Part shown: piece by piece, positions 28,108 to 36,202 of the stretch | Layout: each line of letters begins with the position of its first letter | Numbering within the stretch: the first letter of the stretch is position 1 | From: Terrimicrobium sacchariphilum | GTDB lineage: Bacteria > Verrucomicrobiota > Verrucomicrobiia > Chthoniobacterales > Terrimicrobiaceae | Direction of reading: 5' to 3' | Length of the DNA stretch: 64,000 nt | NCBI RefSeq assembly: GCF_001613545.1 | Contig: NZ_BDCO01000001.1 | Coordinates: 124,001-188,000 of the forward strand | Program-made: the position numbers and the translations under genes | Notes under the pieces: generated by a model | Databases searched by the model: none | Told to the model about the DNA's origin: nothing | What the model saw: only the letters and a program-made list of their open reading frames with translations

Positions 28108-29301
28108 ATTTCCCTCAGAAGTCCTTTATTTATCAGCCTTTCCGGTCGACTGGTGGTTTTCTCGTGGATGCAAAATCCACGTGTTTCATGCAAAACGTTT
28201 GTTACCTTTTGTTACCTCTGCCTGGGAGCAATTTCGAGGCCTCCATTTCCCTGATCACCCTCTCCCGGTGAGCAACCAGGGTTGGCATCGGCATCTGTAG
28301 GGCCTAAACGAGCTATCTCCGCCAGACGCTCAATTTTGATGGCTTCCCTGGCAACGGCTCAAAGATCCCTCCGGATCGCCCCAAAGTGAAAAACCGGCTC
28401 CCCCTTGCCCAAGGTCGAGGAAAAGGTTCCCGGGGCGTTCCGGCACCTTTCCGCCGACAGCATCACCTCGAAAATCAATCGACTCACGCCAGCCTGAGCC
28501 CTGCGGATCGCAGCACGCCCCAGCCACAGACAGTCCCAAATACACCCCCCGATGGTCTTTCCAACACGCCTGACCGGGTGATGCGTTCGATTATTTCCCA
28601 AAGCGCACGCGTGAGCACAACAGATAACGAGTGTTCCAAAGAGATCGGTGAGATCGCTTTCATTCTCATCATTTCGATGTGTGTCCAGACATTGAAATTT
28701 CGAAAGAGAAGCGACCCCAAACCTTCGAGGGTCATGCTGGCGGAACCAGAGGGTCAGCCACGCGCCAAGGCTTCCAGCAGAGGCGGACACGTCCGAATGT
28801 ATCCCCCTGCAAAAGCCAATGTCTTTAGGGGTCCGCGCAGGATGCGGCAATACAAGCAGAGCTGAAGAACAGAAATCTTGAAGGCCCGATTTTCTTATCG
28901 CTCGTTTTCAGGCTTCCTCGTCCGAAACACCACTTCGAAACCGCAAAGAACTCCAGAAAGCTAAAAGACTCCGCCCCGAACAGGCATACCAAAAAGCCCG
29001 ATCTCAACAACCTCGAGATGGGACTCAATGACGCATTGAACGCCATCGAGGCATGGGGAGACAACTGTCAGGTCTGCTCAGTCCAAAAGACAAAAATCTA
29101 CGTGGAAGGCCTAGAGCTCCACTATCCGAGGTGACAATATCGACTATTCCCGACGGCTGATGAAGCCGAAAACCGAACCCCGCATTTCCCCAGGAATCCC
29201 AAAAATGATAGCGGGACGGCGACTTCTGCATGAAGTTGTCAGAAAACGATGAGAGAGCGAGGACTAGACGATCCTGTGGCAAGCAAAACGTGATGCTCCA
29301 G
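28108..29301. other. Gene-poor stretch after tRNA-Asp
   Basis: No convincing gene is visible in nearly 1.2 kb, unusual for this dense window. Small frames exist on both strands (for example minus 28359-28850 and 28484-28735, plus 28386-28865) but none resembles a known family. On the minus strand an in-frame TGA at 28359-28361 is followed by a protein-like stretch (AVAREAIKIERLAEIARLGP) ending at 28212, which may be a gene remnant. Short repeats near 28163-28216 are listed separately. The stretch may be the decayed end of an integrated element. Confidence 0.4.
28163..28216. repeat. Cluster of short direct and inverted repeats beside tRNA-Asp
   Basis: CGTGGAT (28163-28169) is inverted at 28175-28181. 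ATGCAAAA occurs twice, at 28168-28175 and 28188-28195, exactly 20 bases apart. TTTGTTACC occurs twice in tandem (28198-28206 and 28208-28216). Such clusters resemble arm sites of tyrosine-recombinase attachment regions, but no integrase is present. Confidence 0.45.
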
Positions 29302-29814
29302 TCACCACGACTCAACATATCTCCGATCAGGCGGTATGTTGTTCGTTTTCTTCGGATCCTGCTTACTTGGATCGGTCCATACAGCGTACATCGACCTAAC
29401 TTTTGCCTTGCCGTTCGTCCCTGCATTTTGGATGTCGCTGGAGTAGTTCGTGTCGTAGGCGATCTGGTACGGCCCTCCCCACGGATCGAGAAACGCGCCA
29501 TTCGTATACCCTCCCTTACCGGATTTGTAGTACGGAACCTCGATGAAAATGATCCTTCTGGCGTTCGTTCCCATGAGTGCATCGAGCAACGCGCCTCTCA
29601 CCTCGGTGAAGCTGTTGGTTCCCCATGGACCAACGCCGTACTCGGTTTCGTAGGCTCGACACGCGGTAGCGATCTGCACCGCGTCATTTCGAGCCTGCGC
29701 CTTCCTTGCAGCTGTAATGGCTGATCCAACCGCCGGGAAAAGGAGAGCCATCAGGATACCTATGATCGCGATGACGATCAGGAGTTCTATGAGCGTAAAG
29801 GCTTTCGAGCGCAT
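29302..29814 (-). CDS. GspG-like type II pseudopilin / prepilin-type protein
   Basis: This 170-residue protein opens MRSKAFTLIELLIVIAIIGI, a type IV prepilin signal with the conserved +5 glutamate. The residue before the cleavage site is Ala instead of the usual Gly. A single N-terminal helix runs into a soluble domain with ACRAYETEYGVGPW and FLDPWGGPYQIAYDTNYSSD. The latter resembles the DPWG-PY calcium-loop region of the major pseudopilin GspG. It is an orphan: no other secretion genes lie nearby. Many Verrucomicrobiota carry numerous such stand-alone proteins. It follows a small membrane protein gene with one base between stop and start, so the two are translationally linked. Confidence 0.85.
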   Translation of the reverse strand: MRSKAFTLIELLIVIAIIGILMALLFPAVGSAITAARKAQARNDAVQIATACRAYETEYGVGPWGTNSFTEVRGALLDALMGTNARRIIFIEVPYYKSGKGGYTNGAFLDPWGGPYQIAYDTNYSSDIQNAGTNGKAKVRSMYAVWTDPSKQDPKKTNNIPPDRRYVESW

Positions 29815-29815
29815 A

Positions 29816-30169
29816 TCAGTTTCCGGCGATTACCGGCATTACCCAACCACGCGAAGTGAGAACTGGCTCCCCCTGCCCTGCTGCAGATATCGTGGCAAGA
29901 GCCTGTTTTGCCTCGGCCTCAGGAAGCTTTCCGGCCGCAACCTGGGCGGAAAGAAACTCGGAGAACGTCTTGGAGGTCGTTCCAATCCCGCTGCCTAATT
30001 TGTACTTTTGGAGAAGCGGGGCGAGGACCTCGATCTGGACATCCGTAGCGGCCTGCAGATCATGGATCTTTTGTTCTCGCGAGTCGGTGTAGGACCGGAG
30101 AGAGAAAAACGCACCCAGGGCGATTACCGAGGCAACCAGAACGAGCGCGAGGGGTACTGGGAGTTTCAT
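29816..30169 (-). CDS. Small membrane-anchored protein preceding the pseudopilin
   Basis: This protein of about 117 residues is read from ATG 30169 (MKLPVPLALVLVASVIALGA). It has one N-terminal membrane anchor or signal (residues 4-24) and a mostly helical outer part with SREQKIHDLQAATDVQIEVL and SEFLSAQVAAGKLPEAEAKQ. The in-frame GTG at 30196 is an alternative start. I do not recognise the family. Its stop is one base from the pseudopilin ATG, so it probably works with that protein, for example as an assembly partner or minor subunit. It is divergent from the small XRE regulator. Confidence 0.6.
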   Translation of the reverse strand: MKLPVPLALVLVASVIALGAFFSLRSYTDSREQKIHDLQAATDVQIEVLAPLLQKYKLGSGIGTTSKTFSEFLSAQVAAGKLPEAEAKQALATISAAGQGEPVLTSRGWVMPVIAGN

Positions 30170-30242
30170 TTGGTTTTCTGAACCGTGATCAGGCACGAGA
30201 AAAAACTCCAGAAAAATCGTATACTGCTATAGGATTTTAGCG

Positions 30243-30509
30243 ATGCATCTAGCGTATAGTTACGTAATGGCCGGTCGTAAAGGCGCGAAGGCTGGAGAGC
30301 GTAAAAACCTCTTCGGAGCCAAGCTCAAGGCATTTCGCCTTGCGCAGGGCATCGCTTTGCGCGACATGGCTGCCCGCCTGGAGGCCAAAGGCTGGGAGGT
30401 ATCTGAGGGTACCTGGGGCCATGTAGAAGCAGGCCGACGCGTTCTGAGCGACATCGAGTTGGCCCTCGCTCTCAAAGTCCTTCGCAGGAAGTTCCGGGAT
30501 CTAGACTAG
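30243..30509 (+). CDS. Small XRE-type helix-turn-helix protein
   Basis: This 88-residue basic protein is read from ATG 30243, which has AGGA eight bases upstream; ATG 30267 is an alternative. It carries an XRE-like fold: FGAKLKAFRLAQGIALRDMA begins helices 1-2 and SEGTWGHVEAGRRVLSDIEL gives the recognition helix and the following helix. There is no extra domain. It lies divergent from the small membrane protein and pseudopilin pair with about 73 bases between them, so it may control that pair. Proteins of this size and context are common on mobile or accessory islands. Confidence 0.7.
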   Translation: MHLAYSYVMAGRKGAKAGERKNLFGAKLKAFRLAQGIALRDMAARLEAKGWEVSEGTWGHVEAGRRVLSDIELALALKVLRRKFRDLD

Positions 30510-30696
30510 AGCAGTCCCGATATAGAAAGCACCGGAACGACCCGCGCCAGGGCAAACACCGCAGTACCGCGACTCCGTCGACAATCACTCCGAGAAAGCC
30601 GAACCGTCTGTCAGAAGCACGCAGAAGTGCTGCGAACAGATAACCAGCGGGGATCCAGACAAGGGCGCGTGTGATTGCCACCCTCCCCATGTCGAC

Positions 30697-30965
30697 TTAC
30701 ACAAGGATCTCACCCTCGGCTGTGATCCGAAATTTCTCCATACCAGCAGCCAAGTCTGCCTTTTTGAATAGTCGGAGCTTTCCGAGATGGTAATGGAGTA
30801 CCCAGCCCTTGCTGACGCAGGCGTGATATTGTCGGCCCGGAGAAGCTACCGCTCTAGCTTGGCAAGCTCCTTGGCGGTGTCCCTCGGGTACCTGTAGTTG
30901 CGCCAGATGTGGAGGGGCACAGGATACCGAGGATTGCCAGGATCTAGGAGAGTGGAACAGTTCAT
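30697..30965 (-). pseudogene. Frameshifted excisionase-type HTH gene
   Basis: Two minus-strand frames join into one plausible small DNA-binding protein if a single base is restored near 30846-30850. The first frame, from ATG 30965, ends RYPRDTAKELAKLER and then stops. Adding one G to the GAGCGG run gives ERVASPGRQYHACVSKGW in the other frame, continuing VLHYHLGKLRLFKKADLAAG and ending at the TAA at 30697. AKELAKLER-VASPGRQYHACVSKGW followed by GKLRLFKKADL matches the layout of MerR-like excisionase/HTH_17 proteins (helix, recognition helix, then strand and RLFKKADL). The span is 269 bases, one short of 90 codons. No integrase is seen, so the element is probably a remnant. Confidence 0.55.
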
Positions 30966-31293
30966 GCCGGTGACGTCGAGATTGACTGCAAAATGCGCTG
31001 ACAACACCCGTGACCTCCTCCAGCCACCTGCAGGCGTATAAAGTTTATGCAGTCTGACGCGTGACGAAGCCTCATCGCATGGTCGTTCTGGATTCTCTCC
31101 CGAGGCCACAATGCAGAATCAGTTCATGCCTCGCAGGAAGTCAGGACCTTCATCCCCCTTTCCTGTACCGCCCTCACCAAAAGGACGTATCCCATTGATA
31201 CCTGATTCCGGCCTATGGAGCGAAGGTGAAACGGATTGCCTCTCTTGAAATTTGAAATTGAGTTCGATTCAAGAGTCGGAGTAGAAGCCTCTT
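30966..31293. other. Gap upstream of the phosphatase-like gene
   Basis: No gene was recognised in this 328-base stretch. An inverted repeat (CTCTTGAA at 31242-31249 and TTCAAGAG at 31268-31275) lies shortly before the next start codon and could be an operator or part of the promoter. Confidence 0.4.
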
Positions 31294-31923
31294 ATGCGCT
31301 TGATGGTCTGTTCTCGTGAGAGTGTGGAGAACTACCATGGCCATCCCGTTTCCCACTTCGTCAGTCTGATTGATCCTGGAGAAAAAGACCCCTCAATCCC
31401 GCCGCCGTCGGTGGAAAAGGACTTGTCCCTGGCATTCAGCGACCTGGACGACATCGAGGTCACATTGCCGCGGTTCAAGCGCTACCAACCGCCGGAACGG
31501 GAGCACATTGAGGAGTTGGTGGGTTTCGGGCGTGAAATGAGCGATCTTTCGGAATGGGGGTTGCTGTTAAACTGCGAGGCCGGCATCAGCCGCTCTCCTG
31601 CGGCAGCCATTATTATTCTGACCGCGGCCGGATATCGTCCGCAAACGGCGTTTGGCCTCGTTCGCCGGGTGCAGCCCGAGATGCTGCCCAATCGCCGCAT
31701 GCTGCGTCTTTCCGATGAGGTCCTGGACACGGGCGGCGCCCTTCATCGCATGGCGGAGATTCACCGCCAGAAAGCTTTCCTCCGCGCGGGTTACGAAGAC
31801 CCGACGCTCGTCCGGCAACGGGAAGCGCAACTGGAAGCACAGCAGTCCTGGTGGAAACGCTGGATGCGGTCCGTGGCTCGCCGATTGCGTCGGGAAAATC
31901 GCAAGGTGCCGGGTCCGAAATAA
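31294..31923 (+). CDS. Tyrosine/dual-specificity phosphatase-like protein
   Basis: This 209-residue protein has the CX5R P-loop of cysteine phosphatases, C94 to R100 in LLLNCEAGISRSPAAAIII, with the following Ser. The residue before the Cys is Asn instead of the usual His. An acidic region upstream (AFSDLDDIEV) could supply the general acid. The C-terminal 50 residues are basic and helical (SWWKRWMRSVARRLRRE). It resembles small bacterial DSP-like proteins found near unrelated genes. Whether it acts on phosphotyrosine or on another phosphate ester is not clear. It is convergent with the CDF transporter gene. Confidence 0.75.
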   Translation: MRLMVCSRESVENYHGHPVSHFVSLIDPGEKDPSIPPPSVEKDLSLAFSDLDDIEVTLPRFKRYQPPEREHIEELVGFGREMSDLSEWGLLLNCEAGISRSPAAAIIILTAAGYRPQTAFGLVRRVQPEMLPNRRMLRLSDEVLDTGGALHRMAEIHRQKAFLRAGYEDPTLVRQREAQLEAQQSWWKRWMRSVARRLRRENRKVPGPK

Positions 31924-31941
31924 ACTCGGGCGCACGACATC

Positions 31942-32859
31942 TCAGCTCACCGTCGCCGATGTTGAGGCGTCGTCTGCGCTCTCGTGGTCGCCTGAGGCAG
32001 GCTCTATATGCACGACGGTGTCGATGACCCTAGGGACTTCGTTCTGAACTCGATTTTTTACGAGATGCCCGATGCGGTGCCCTTCCCAAACACTGAGGTC
32101 TCCATCAATCCAGACGTGGAGTTCGATAAACATGCCGATACCGCTCTTGCGGATGCGACATTTCTCGATTTTGCGCACGCCGTCCACCTGCGCTGCGATG
32201 GATCGCATTTCGTTAATCAGGTCTTCCGAGACGTTCCCGTCCAGCACGTCATGGAGCGCGTTTTTCGCGATGATGGTCCCATTCACGATGATGATGCCGC
32301 AGGCCAGCAATGCTGCGTAATCGTCCGCAGATTCCCAGCCGGGGCCACCGATTAAGGCAACAGCGATACCGATGGCCGCCGCTCCCGAGGTAATTGCGTC
32401 GGAGAGATGATGCCAGGCGTCCCCTTCCAGCGCACGGCTATCCACCTGCTTGTTCACTTTCTGAATGACCCGGGAAAGGGTCCATTTGGCAATGACCACG
32501 CCGAAAAGAACCGGCAGCGTAAACCACGCAGGAGCATGGTGAGGCGTCAAAATCTCCAGTACGGAGTGCCATCCGATCACGACAGCCGCTATCAAAAGAG
32601 CGGCACCCGAAAAGAATCCGGCGAGAGACTCTATCTTGCCATGTCCGTAAGGGTGATCCTCATCGGCTGGACGAAGGGACAGCTGAAACCCTGCCCAGGT
32701 GATAATCGACGACAGGATGTCTCCGGCAGACTCAATGCCATCAGCAATCATGGCGTAGGAATTGCCGATGATGCCGACGGATATCTTTACCGCCATCAGG
32801 ACGATGTTGACGCAAAGAGTCAACATGCCGAGGGCGAGGGTCTTACCTGTATCGATCAT
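31942..32859 (-). CDS. Cation diffusion facilitator (CDF) metal transporter
   Basis: This protein of about 305 residues is read from ATG 32859 (MIDTGKTLALGMLTLCVNIV); an in-frame TTG at 32877 is an alternative. It has six predicted membrane helices. The transport site shows ADGIESAGDILSS in TM2 (Glu-x3-Asp) and GDAWHHLSDAITS in TM5 (His-x3-Asp). The C-terminal cytoplasmic domain is present, including IRKSGIGMFIELHVWIDGDL. CDF proteins export zinc, iron, manganese or similar ions by proton antiport; the exact metal cannot be read from sequence. It is convergent with the phosphatase-like gene. Confidence 0.93.
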   Translation of the reverse strand: MIDTGKTLALGMLTLCVNIVLMAVKISVGIIGNSYAMIADGIESAGDILSSIITWAGFQLSLRPADEDHPYGHGKIESLAGFFSGAALLIAAVVIGWHSVLEILTPHHAPAWFTLPVLFGVVIAKWTLSRVIQKVNKQVDSRALEGDAWHHLSDAITSGAAAIGIAVALIGGPGWESADDYAALLACGIIIVNGTIIAKNALHDVLDGNVSEDLINEMRSIAAQVDGVRKIEKCRIRKSGIGMFIELHVWIDGDLSVWEGHRIGHLVKNRVQNEVPRVIDTVVHIEPASGDHESADDASTSATVS

Positions 32860-33077
32860 AGCTGGATTGGCTCGCAAAGGAGCTGCGCCCCATTACCGAT
32901 TTTCCATCATTCTGTCAACGAAGGCCGCACAGAAGGTCCCCAGGCCAGAACAATCGCAAAGGAAAGACGGGACGCGGTGGCTGGCAGGACTGCAAGGAAC
33001 GGACCTGGGCATCGGAATCCCAGTCACATATTTGCGCATCGCCATCCACCACGTCTCTCCCGACTTTGCCTGCCGCC

Positions 33078-33461
33078 CTAGCCGCGCAGGACGTTCTCGA
33101 CCTTTAGTTTCATGGTGCCTCCCGGCATCGTCCACTCAAAGACGTCGCCGCGGCGAAATCCCAGCATTGCGGTGCCGAGCGGCGCGAGAATCGAAATACG
33201 TCCCTCGCTCACGTCGGCCTCCTGCGGCAACACGAGCGTGTAGTCGAGCACATCGCCCGACTCCAACTCCACCAGGCGAGCCCGGCGTCGCAGGGTAATG
33301 ACATCGGGCGCAATCTCCGCCTCCGGCAATATATCTGCCCGAAGCAACTCGCTGAGCAGGGCGCCCTGCCGCGTCTTTTCATCGTTCGTTTCGCCCGGAT
33401 TGCGGGCGAGGAGTTCCATCAAGGTGTTGTAGTCGTTTTGAGTGACTTGGATCGTGTTCAT
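33078..33461 (-). CDS. Rnk/GreA-type C-terminal domain protein
   Basis: This 127-residue protein is read from ATG 33461, which overlaps the stop of the upstream metallophosphoesterase gene (ATGA). It has a short helical N-terminus (DYNTLMELLARNPGETNDEK) and the FKBP-like GreA/GreB C-terminal domain (DVITLRRRARLVELESGDVL, ISILAPLGTAMLGFRRGDVF, ending TMKLKVENVLRG). This matches Rnk, the nucleoside diphosphate kinase regulator, which binds RNA polymerase. The overlap suggests translational coupling to the phosphoesterase. Confidence 0.88.
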   Translation of the reverse strand: MNTIQVTQNDYNTLMELLARNPGETNDEKTRQGALLSELLRADILPEAEIAPDVITLRRRARLVELESGDVLDYTLVLPQEADVSEGRISILAPLGTAMLGFRRGDVFEWTMPGGTMKLKVENVLRG

Positions 33462-34162
33462 GGATGTTGTGGTGTTGTTGAGGGAAAAGGCGCGGAAAAG
33501 GCGTCGAGGCGGATGCATTCGTGACCATCGGCATGCCTCCAGACCGCCTCGCGTTTCGCGGTATTCAGCAGGATGTGGCACGGAAATTCGCCATCAGGGT
33601 TGAATCCGGCATTAAAAATCACGGTGGCGCCGCGTCGGTCCCACCAGCATCCGCCCGGCTCCCATGGGGCGCTCCGCATATGGCCTGTCAGCAGGAAATC
33701 CGGGTGATAGGAAAGCGCAGCCGAGTCCTCCTGCAAATTCGCCCCGGCACCTACGCCAACCGCCGCTCCAGCAGGTGGTTCATGCTCCATAACCAGCCAG
33801 CGACATCGCGTCTGCCGCCGCCAGCGATCCGGCATTTCAAACCAATGCTTGTTTTGACTTCTCCATGGGAGAGCAGTGATGGCCACATCGTCATGGCACC
33901 GCGTGCCGGACTGCGATTTCAGCCAATACCATCGCGCGCCCAGGAGATCCTGCTCCCCTTCAGAAGCATAAAAGCCCACGCGCGCCTGGCCGATACGCCA
34001 TGCGGCGAACTCAGCAGCCTCGCGCTGAGCATCGATGTTACCAAGGCACGGGTCCACGAGATCCCCAGCGACACAGATCGCATCGACGCGCGGCGCGCAA
34101 CGAACAAGCCATTCGTACCAATGTTGTTTTCCCAGCAAATCGCTGGTCAGTAGCAGAGTCAT
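33458..34162 (-). CDS. Metallophosphoesterase-like protein
   Basis: This 234-residue protein starts at ATG 34162 (MTLLLTSDLLGKQHWYEWLV). Calcineurin-like signature fragments are present: VAGDLVDP (usual GDxxD), then SEGEQDLLGA where the usual motif is GNHD, MEHEPPAG, and a final LLTGHMRSAPW matching GHxH without the second His. Several metal ligands are thus altered, so activity is doubtful. The start region is preceded by a perfect hairpin at 34194-34213. It overlaps the downstream Rnk gene, giving a two-gene operon. Confidence 0.7.
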   Translation of the reverse strand: MTLLLTSDLLGKQHWYEWLVRCAPRVDAICVAGDLVDPCLGNIDAQREAAEFAAWRIGQARVGFYASEGEQDLLGARWYWLKSQSGTRCHDDVAITALPWRSQNKHWFEMPDRWRRQTRCRWLVMEHEPPAGAAVGVGAGANLQEDSAALSYHPDFLLTGHMRSAPWEPGGCWWDRRGATVIFNAGFNPDGEFPCHILLNTAKREAVWRHADGHECIRLDAFSAPFPSTTPQHP

Positions 34163-34545
34163 TTTCAATACCTGTGGATGAAACCGGCAGAGAGCGCACA
34201 CAGGTGTGTGCGCGAGAGGAAGGTCCCCCAAGGAACCATTCAAGACTGGAGACGAGCGGGCTGATCCTGGAGCAAGCGCCTCACAAAAAGAGGCACACCG
34301 GACGCCCGCCTACGACATGAAGACGAGGCAGAGAAAACCTCGCGAGCGCTTGGGATGGCGCATCGCCGCATCCAGGCACACTTCTCCCCCGACGGGGGCA
34401 AACGAGGACGAAGATAGTGAGCTCATGGTGACCTCATAATCATCCCCTCTGTTTGAAAAAAATCAACCCCCTTCCGATATTTCAAGGTACAGCTTCCCCC
34501 GACCGTCGTGGCGCGAAGTTCATCGCCCTTATTTCGCGCCCGCTG
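34163..34545. other. Intergenic region between divergent phosphoesterase and alpha-galactosidase genes
   Basis: No gene was recognised in this 383-base gap. It holds a perfect 20-base inverted repeat at 34194-34213 (GCGCACAC, loop AGGT, GTGTGCGC) just upstream of the phosphoesterase. A CCCCC-GAC-GGGGG hairpin lies at 34386-34398. The palindrome ahead of the alpha-galactosidase is described separately. Confidence 0.5.
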
Positions 34546-34567
34546 CGTTGATATATTTATATCGACG
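34546..34567. promoter_or_regulatory. Palindromic operator-like site upstream of alpha-galactosidase
   Basis: A 22-base AT-centred near-palindrome at 34546-34567 has half-sites CGTTGATATAT and, reverse complemented, CGTCGATATAA (9 of 11 positions match). It lies 46 bases before the gene start, a good position for a transcription-factor operator. Confidence 0.5.
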
Positions 34568-34612
34568 TATTTTTCTTTTTACACCTGCCATCCAAACGCT
34601 TTTCCTTGGCGC

Positions 34613-36196
34613 ATGCGCAGAGCTTTTATCGCCCTTGTGTCCGCCATCTCGGTGTTTTTGTCTCCAAGTCTCACTATCGCATCCGAGAACGGACCATCTC
34701 CGGGCAATGGAATGATCCTGACGCCCCGACCAGGCCCCACCCCTCGCTTAAACGGGCCGAGCGTGTTTGGAGTCCGTCCGGGTTCGCCGGTGCTTTATAC
34801 GATCCCCGCTACGGGTGAACGACCCATTGCCTTCTCCGCCGACAATCTGCCCCCCGGTCTCGCCCTCGACGCTTCGAATGGTTTCATCACCGGTACCCTC
34901 AAGGAAAAAGGAGAATATCGGCTCACCCTGCATGCGACAAACCGCCTCGGCAGCGCACGTAAGGCTTTTCGTATCATCGTGGGGGATACGATCGCCCTTA
35001 CTCCGCCGATGGGATGGAATAGCTGGAACTGCTGGGGGGCATCAGTGAGCCAGGAAAAGGTACTGAGTTCCGCTCGTGCTCTCGTGGAAAAGGGCCTGCG
35101 CGATCACGGGTGGAGCTACATAAATATCGACGATGGCTGGCAGGGAAAACGCGGTGGCGTATTCAACGGCATTCAAGCCAATCCAAAATTTCCCGATATC
35201 AGCGAACTCGCCGATGATATTCACAGGATGGGGTTGCGGTTTGGGATTTACTCCACACCGTGGAATGTCACCTATGCCGGTCACATCGGTTCGTATGCAG
35301 ACCATGAAGATGGCAGCTACACGTGGATCTCCAGCGGACAGCATAACGAGAACTTTAAAATCAACCGCAACGGCAACAAGCCTGACGATGTCGGAAAGAA
35401 GGAAGAGATCGATGGCTCCCATTCCTTTGTCCTCAACGATGTCTCACAATGGGCGGCTTGGGGAGTGGATTTCCTGAAGTACGACTGGCACGTGATCGAT
35501 GTTCCCCGGGTGAAAGAAATGCACGATGCGTTGGCCGCCGCATCCCGCGATATCGTTTACAGCCTGTCGAATAGCGCACCTGTGGAGGAGGCGGCAAATT
35601 TTGCCCGCTATTCCAATCTCTGGCGCACCACGGGTGACATCGAGGACTCATGGAAAAGCATGAGTACGATCGGATTCAATCAGGATCAGTGGGCTCCCTA
35701 CTCCGGGCCCGGTCATTGGAACGATCCCGACATGCTGATCGTGGGACATGTGGGATGGGGCAATCCCCATCCCACCACGTTGACTCCCGACGAACAGTAT
35801 ACGCACATCTCCCTATGGTCCTTGCTGGCGGCTCCCCTGCTGATCGGCTGCGACCTCTCGGCGCTGGATGATTTTACCCTCAGCCTCCTGACCAATGACG
35901 AAGTGATCGAGGTCAACCAGGACCCGCTCGGCAAACAGGGAATCTGCGTCGCCAAGGACGGGGACCTCCGCGTTTATGTCAAGCCGTTGGAAGACGGCTC
36001 CCTGGCGGTCGGCCTTTTCAATCTCGGAGCGCAAAACGCCGAGGTCACGGCGTCATGGGCCGATCTCAAAATCTCGGGCAGGCAGCGCGTGCGGAATCTC
36101 TGGACGCAAAAGGACATCGGGACGTACGAGGACAGTTTTCGCTCTTCCGTCGCCTCCCATGGCGTCGTGTTCCTCCGCCTTTTCCCGGAGGAGTGA
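34613..36196 (+). CDS. Alpha-galactosidase, glycoside hydrolase family 27
   Basis: This exported protein of 527 residues is read from ATG 34613 (MRRAFIALVSAISVFLSPSL), where the signal peptide begins. Residues about 45-125 form a putative Ig-like (He_PIG) domain (SADNLPPGLALDASNGFITG). The catalytic TIM barrel starts LTPPMGWNSWNCWGASVSQ, the GH27 hallmark. The nucleophile is Asp291 in DFLKYDWHV and the acid/base is Asp342 in WRTTGDIEDSW, with NDPDMLIVG after it. It hydrolyses terminal alpha-galactosides such as melibiose, raffinose or galactomannan side chains. It is single by spacing, convergent with an esterase gene, and preceded by a palindromic site. Confidence 0.95.
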   Translation: MRRAFIALVSAISVFLSPSLTIASENGPSPGNGMILTPRPGPTPRLNGPSVFGVRPGSPVLYTIPATGERPIAFSADNLPPGLALDASNGFITGTLKEKGEYRLTLHATNRLGSARKAFRIIVGDTIALTPPMGWNSWNCWGASVSQEKVLSSARALVEKGLRDHGWSYINIDDGWQGKRGGVFNGIQANPKFPDISELADDIHRMGLRFGIYSTPWNVTYAGHIGSYADHEDGSYTWISSGQHNENFKINRNGNKPDDVGKKEEIDGSHSFVLNDVSQWAAWGVDFLKYDWHVIDVPRVKEMHDALAAASRDIVYSLSNSAPVEEAANFARYSNLWRTTGDIEDSWKSMSTIGFNQDQWAPYSGPGHWNDPDMLIVGHVGWGNPHPTTLTPDEQYTHISLWSLLAAPLLIGCDLSALDDFTLSLLTNDEVIEVNQDPLGKQGICVAKDGDLRVYVKPLEDGSLAVGLFNLGAQNAEVTASWADLKISGRQRVRNLWTQKDIGTYEDSFRSSVASHGVVFLRLFPEE

Positions 36197-36202
36197 GTTC
36201 GA

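Noticed and set aside
28359-28865. Overlapping frames on both strands that could be integrase or transposase remains
   Set aside because: No catalytic motif or family signature could be read, so they are not listed as genes.
28966-28975. AGACTCCGCC matching the 3' end of tRNA-Asp, as an attachment-site repeat
   Set aside because: Only 10 bases match, too short to separate from chance, and the repeat does not bound the accessory patch.
32878-33077. Small minus-strand frame between the CDF and rnk genes
   Set aside because: It overlaps the end of rnk and shows no family pattern; the gap is probably untranslated.
34386-34398. CCCCC-GAC-GGGGG hairpin as a terminator
   Set aside because: No T-run follows on either strand and no gene ends here.
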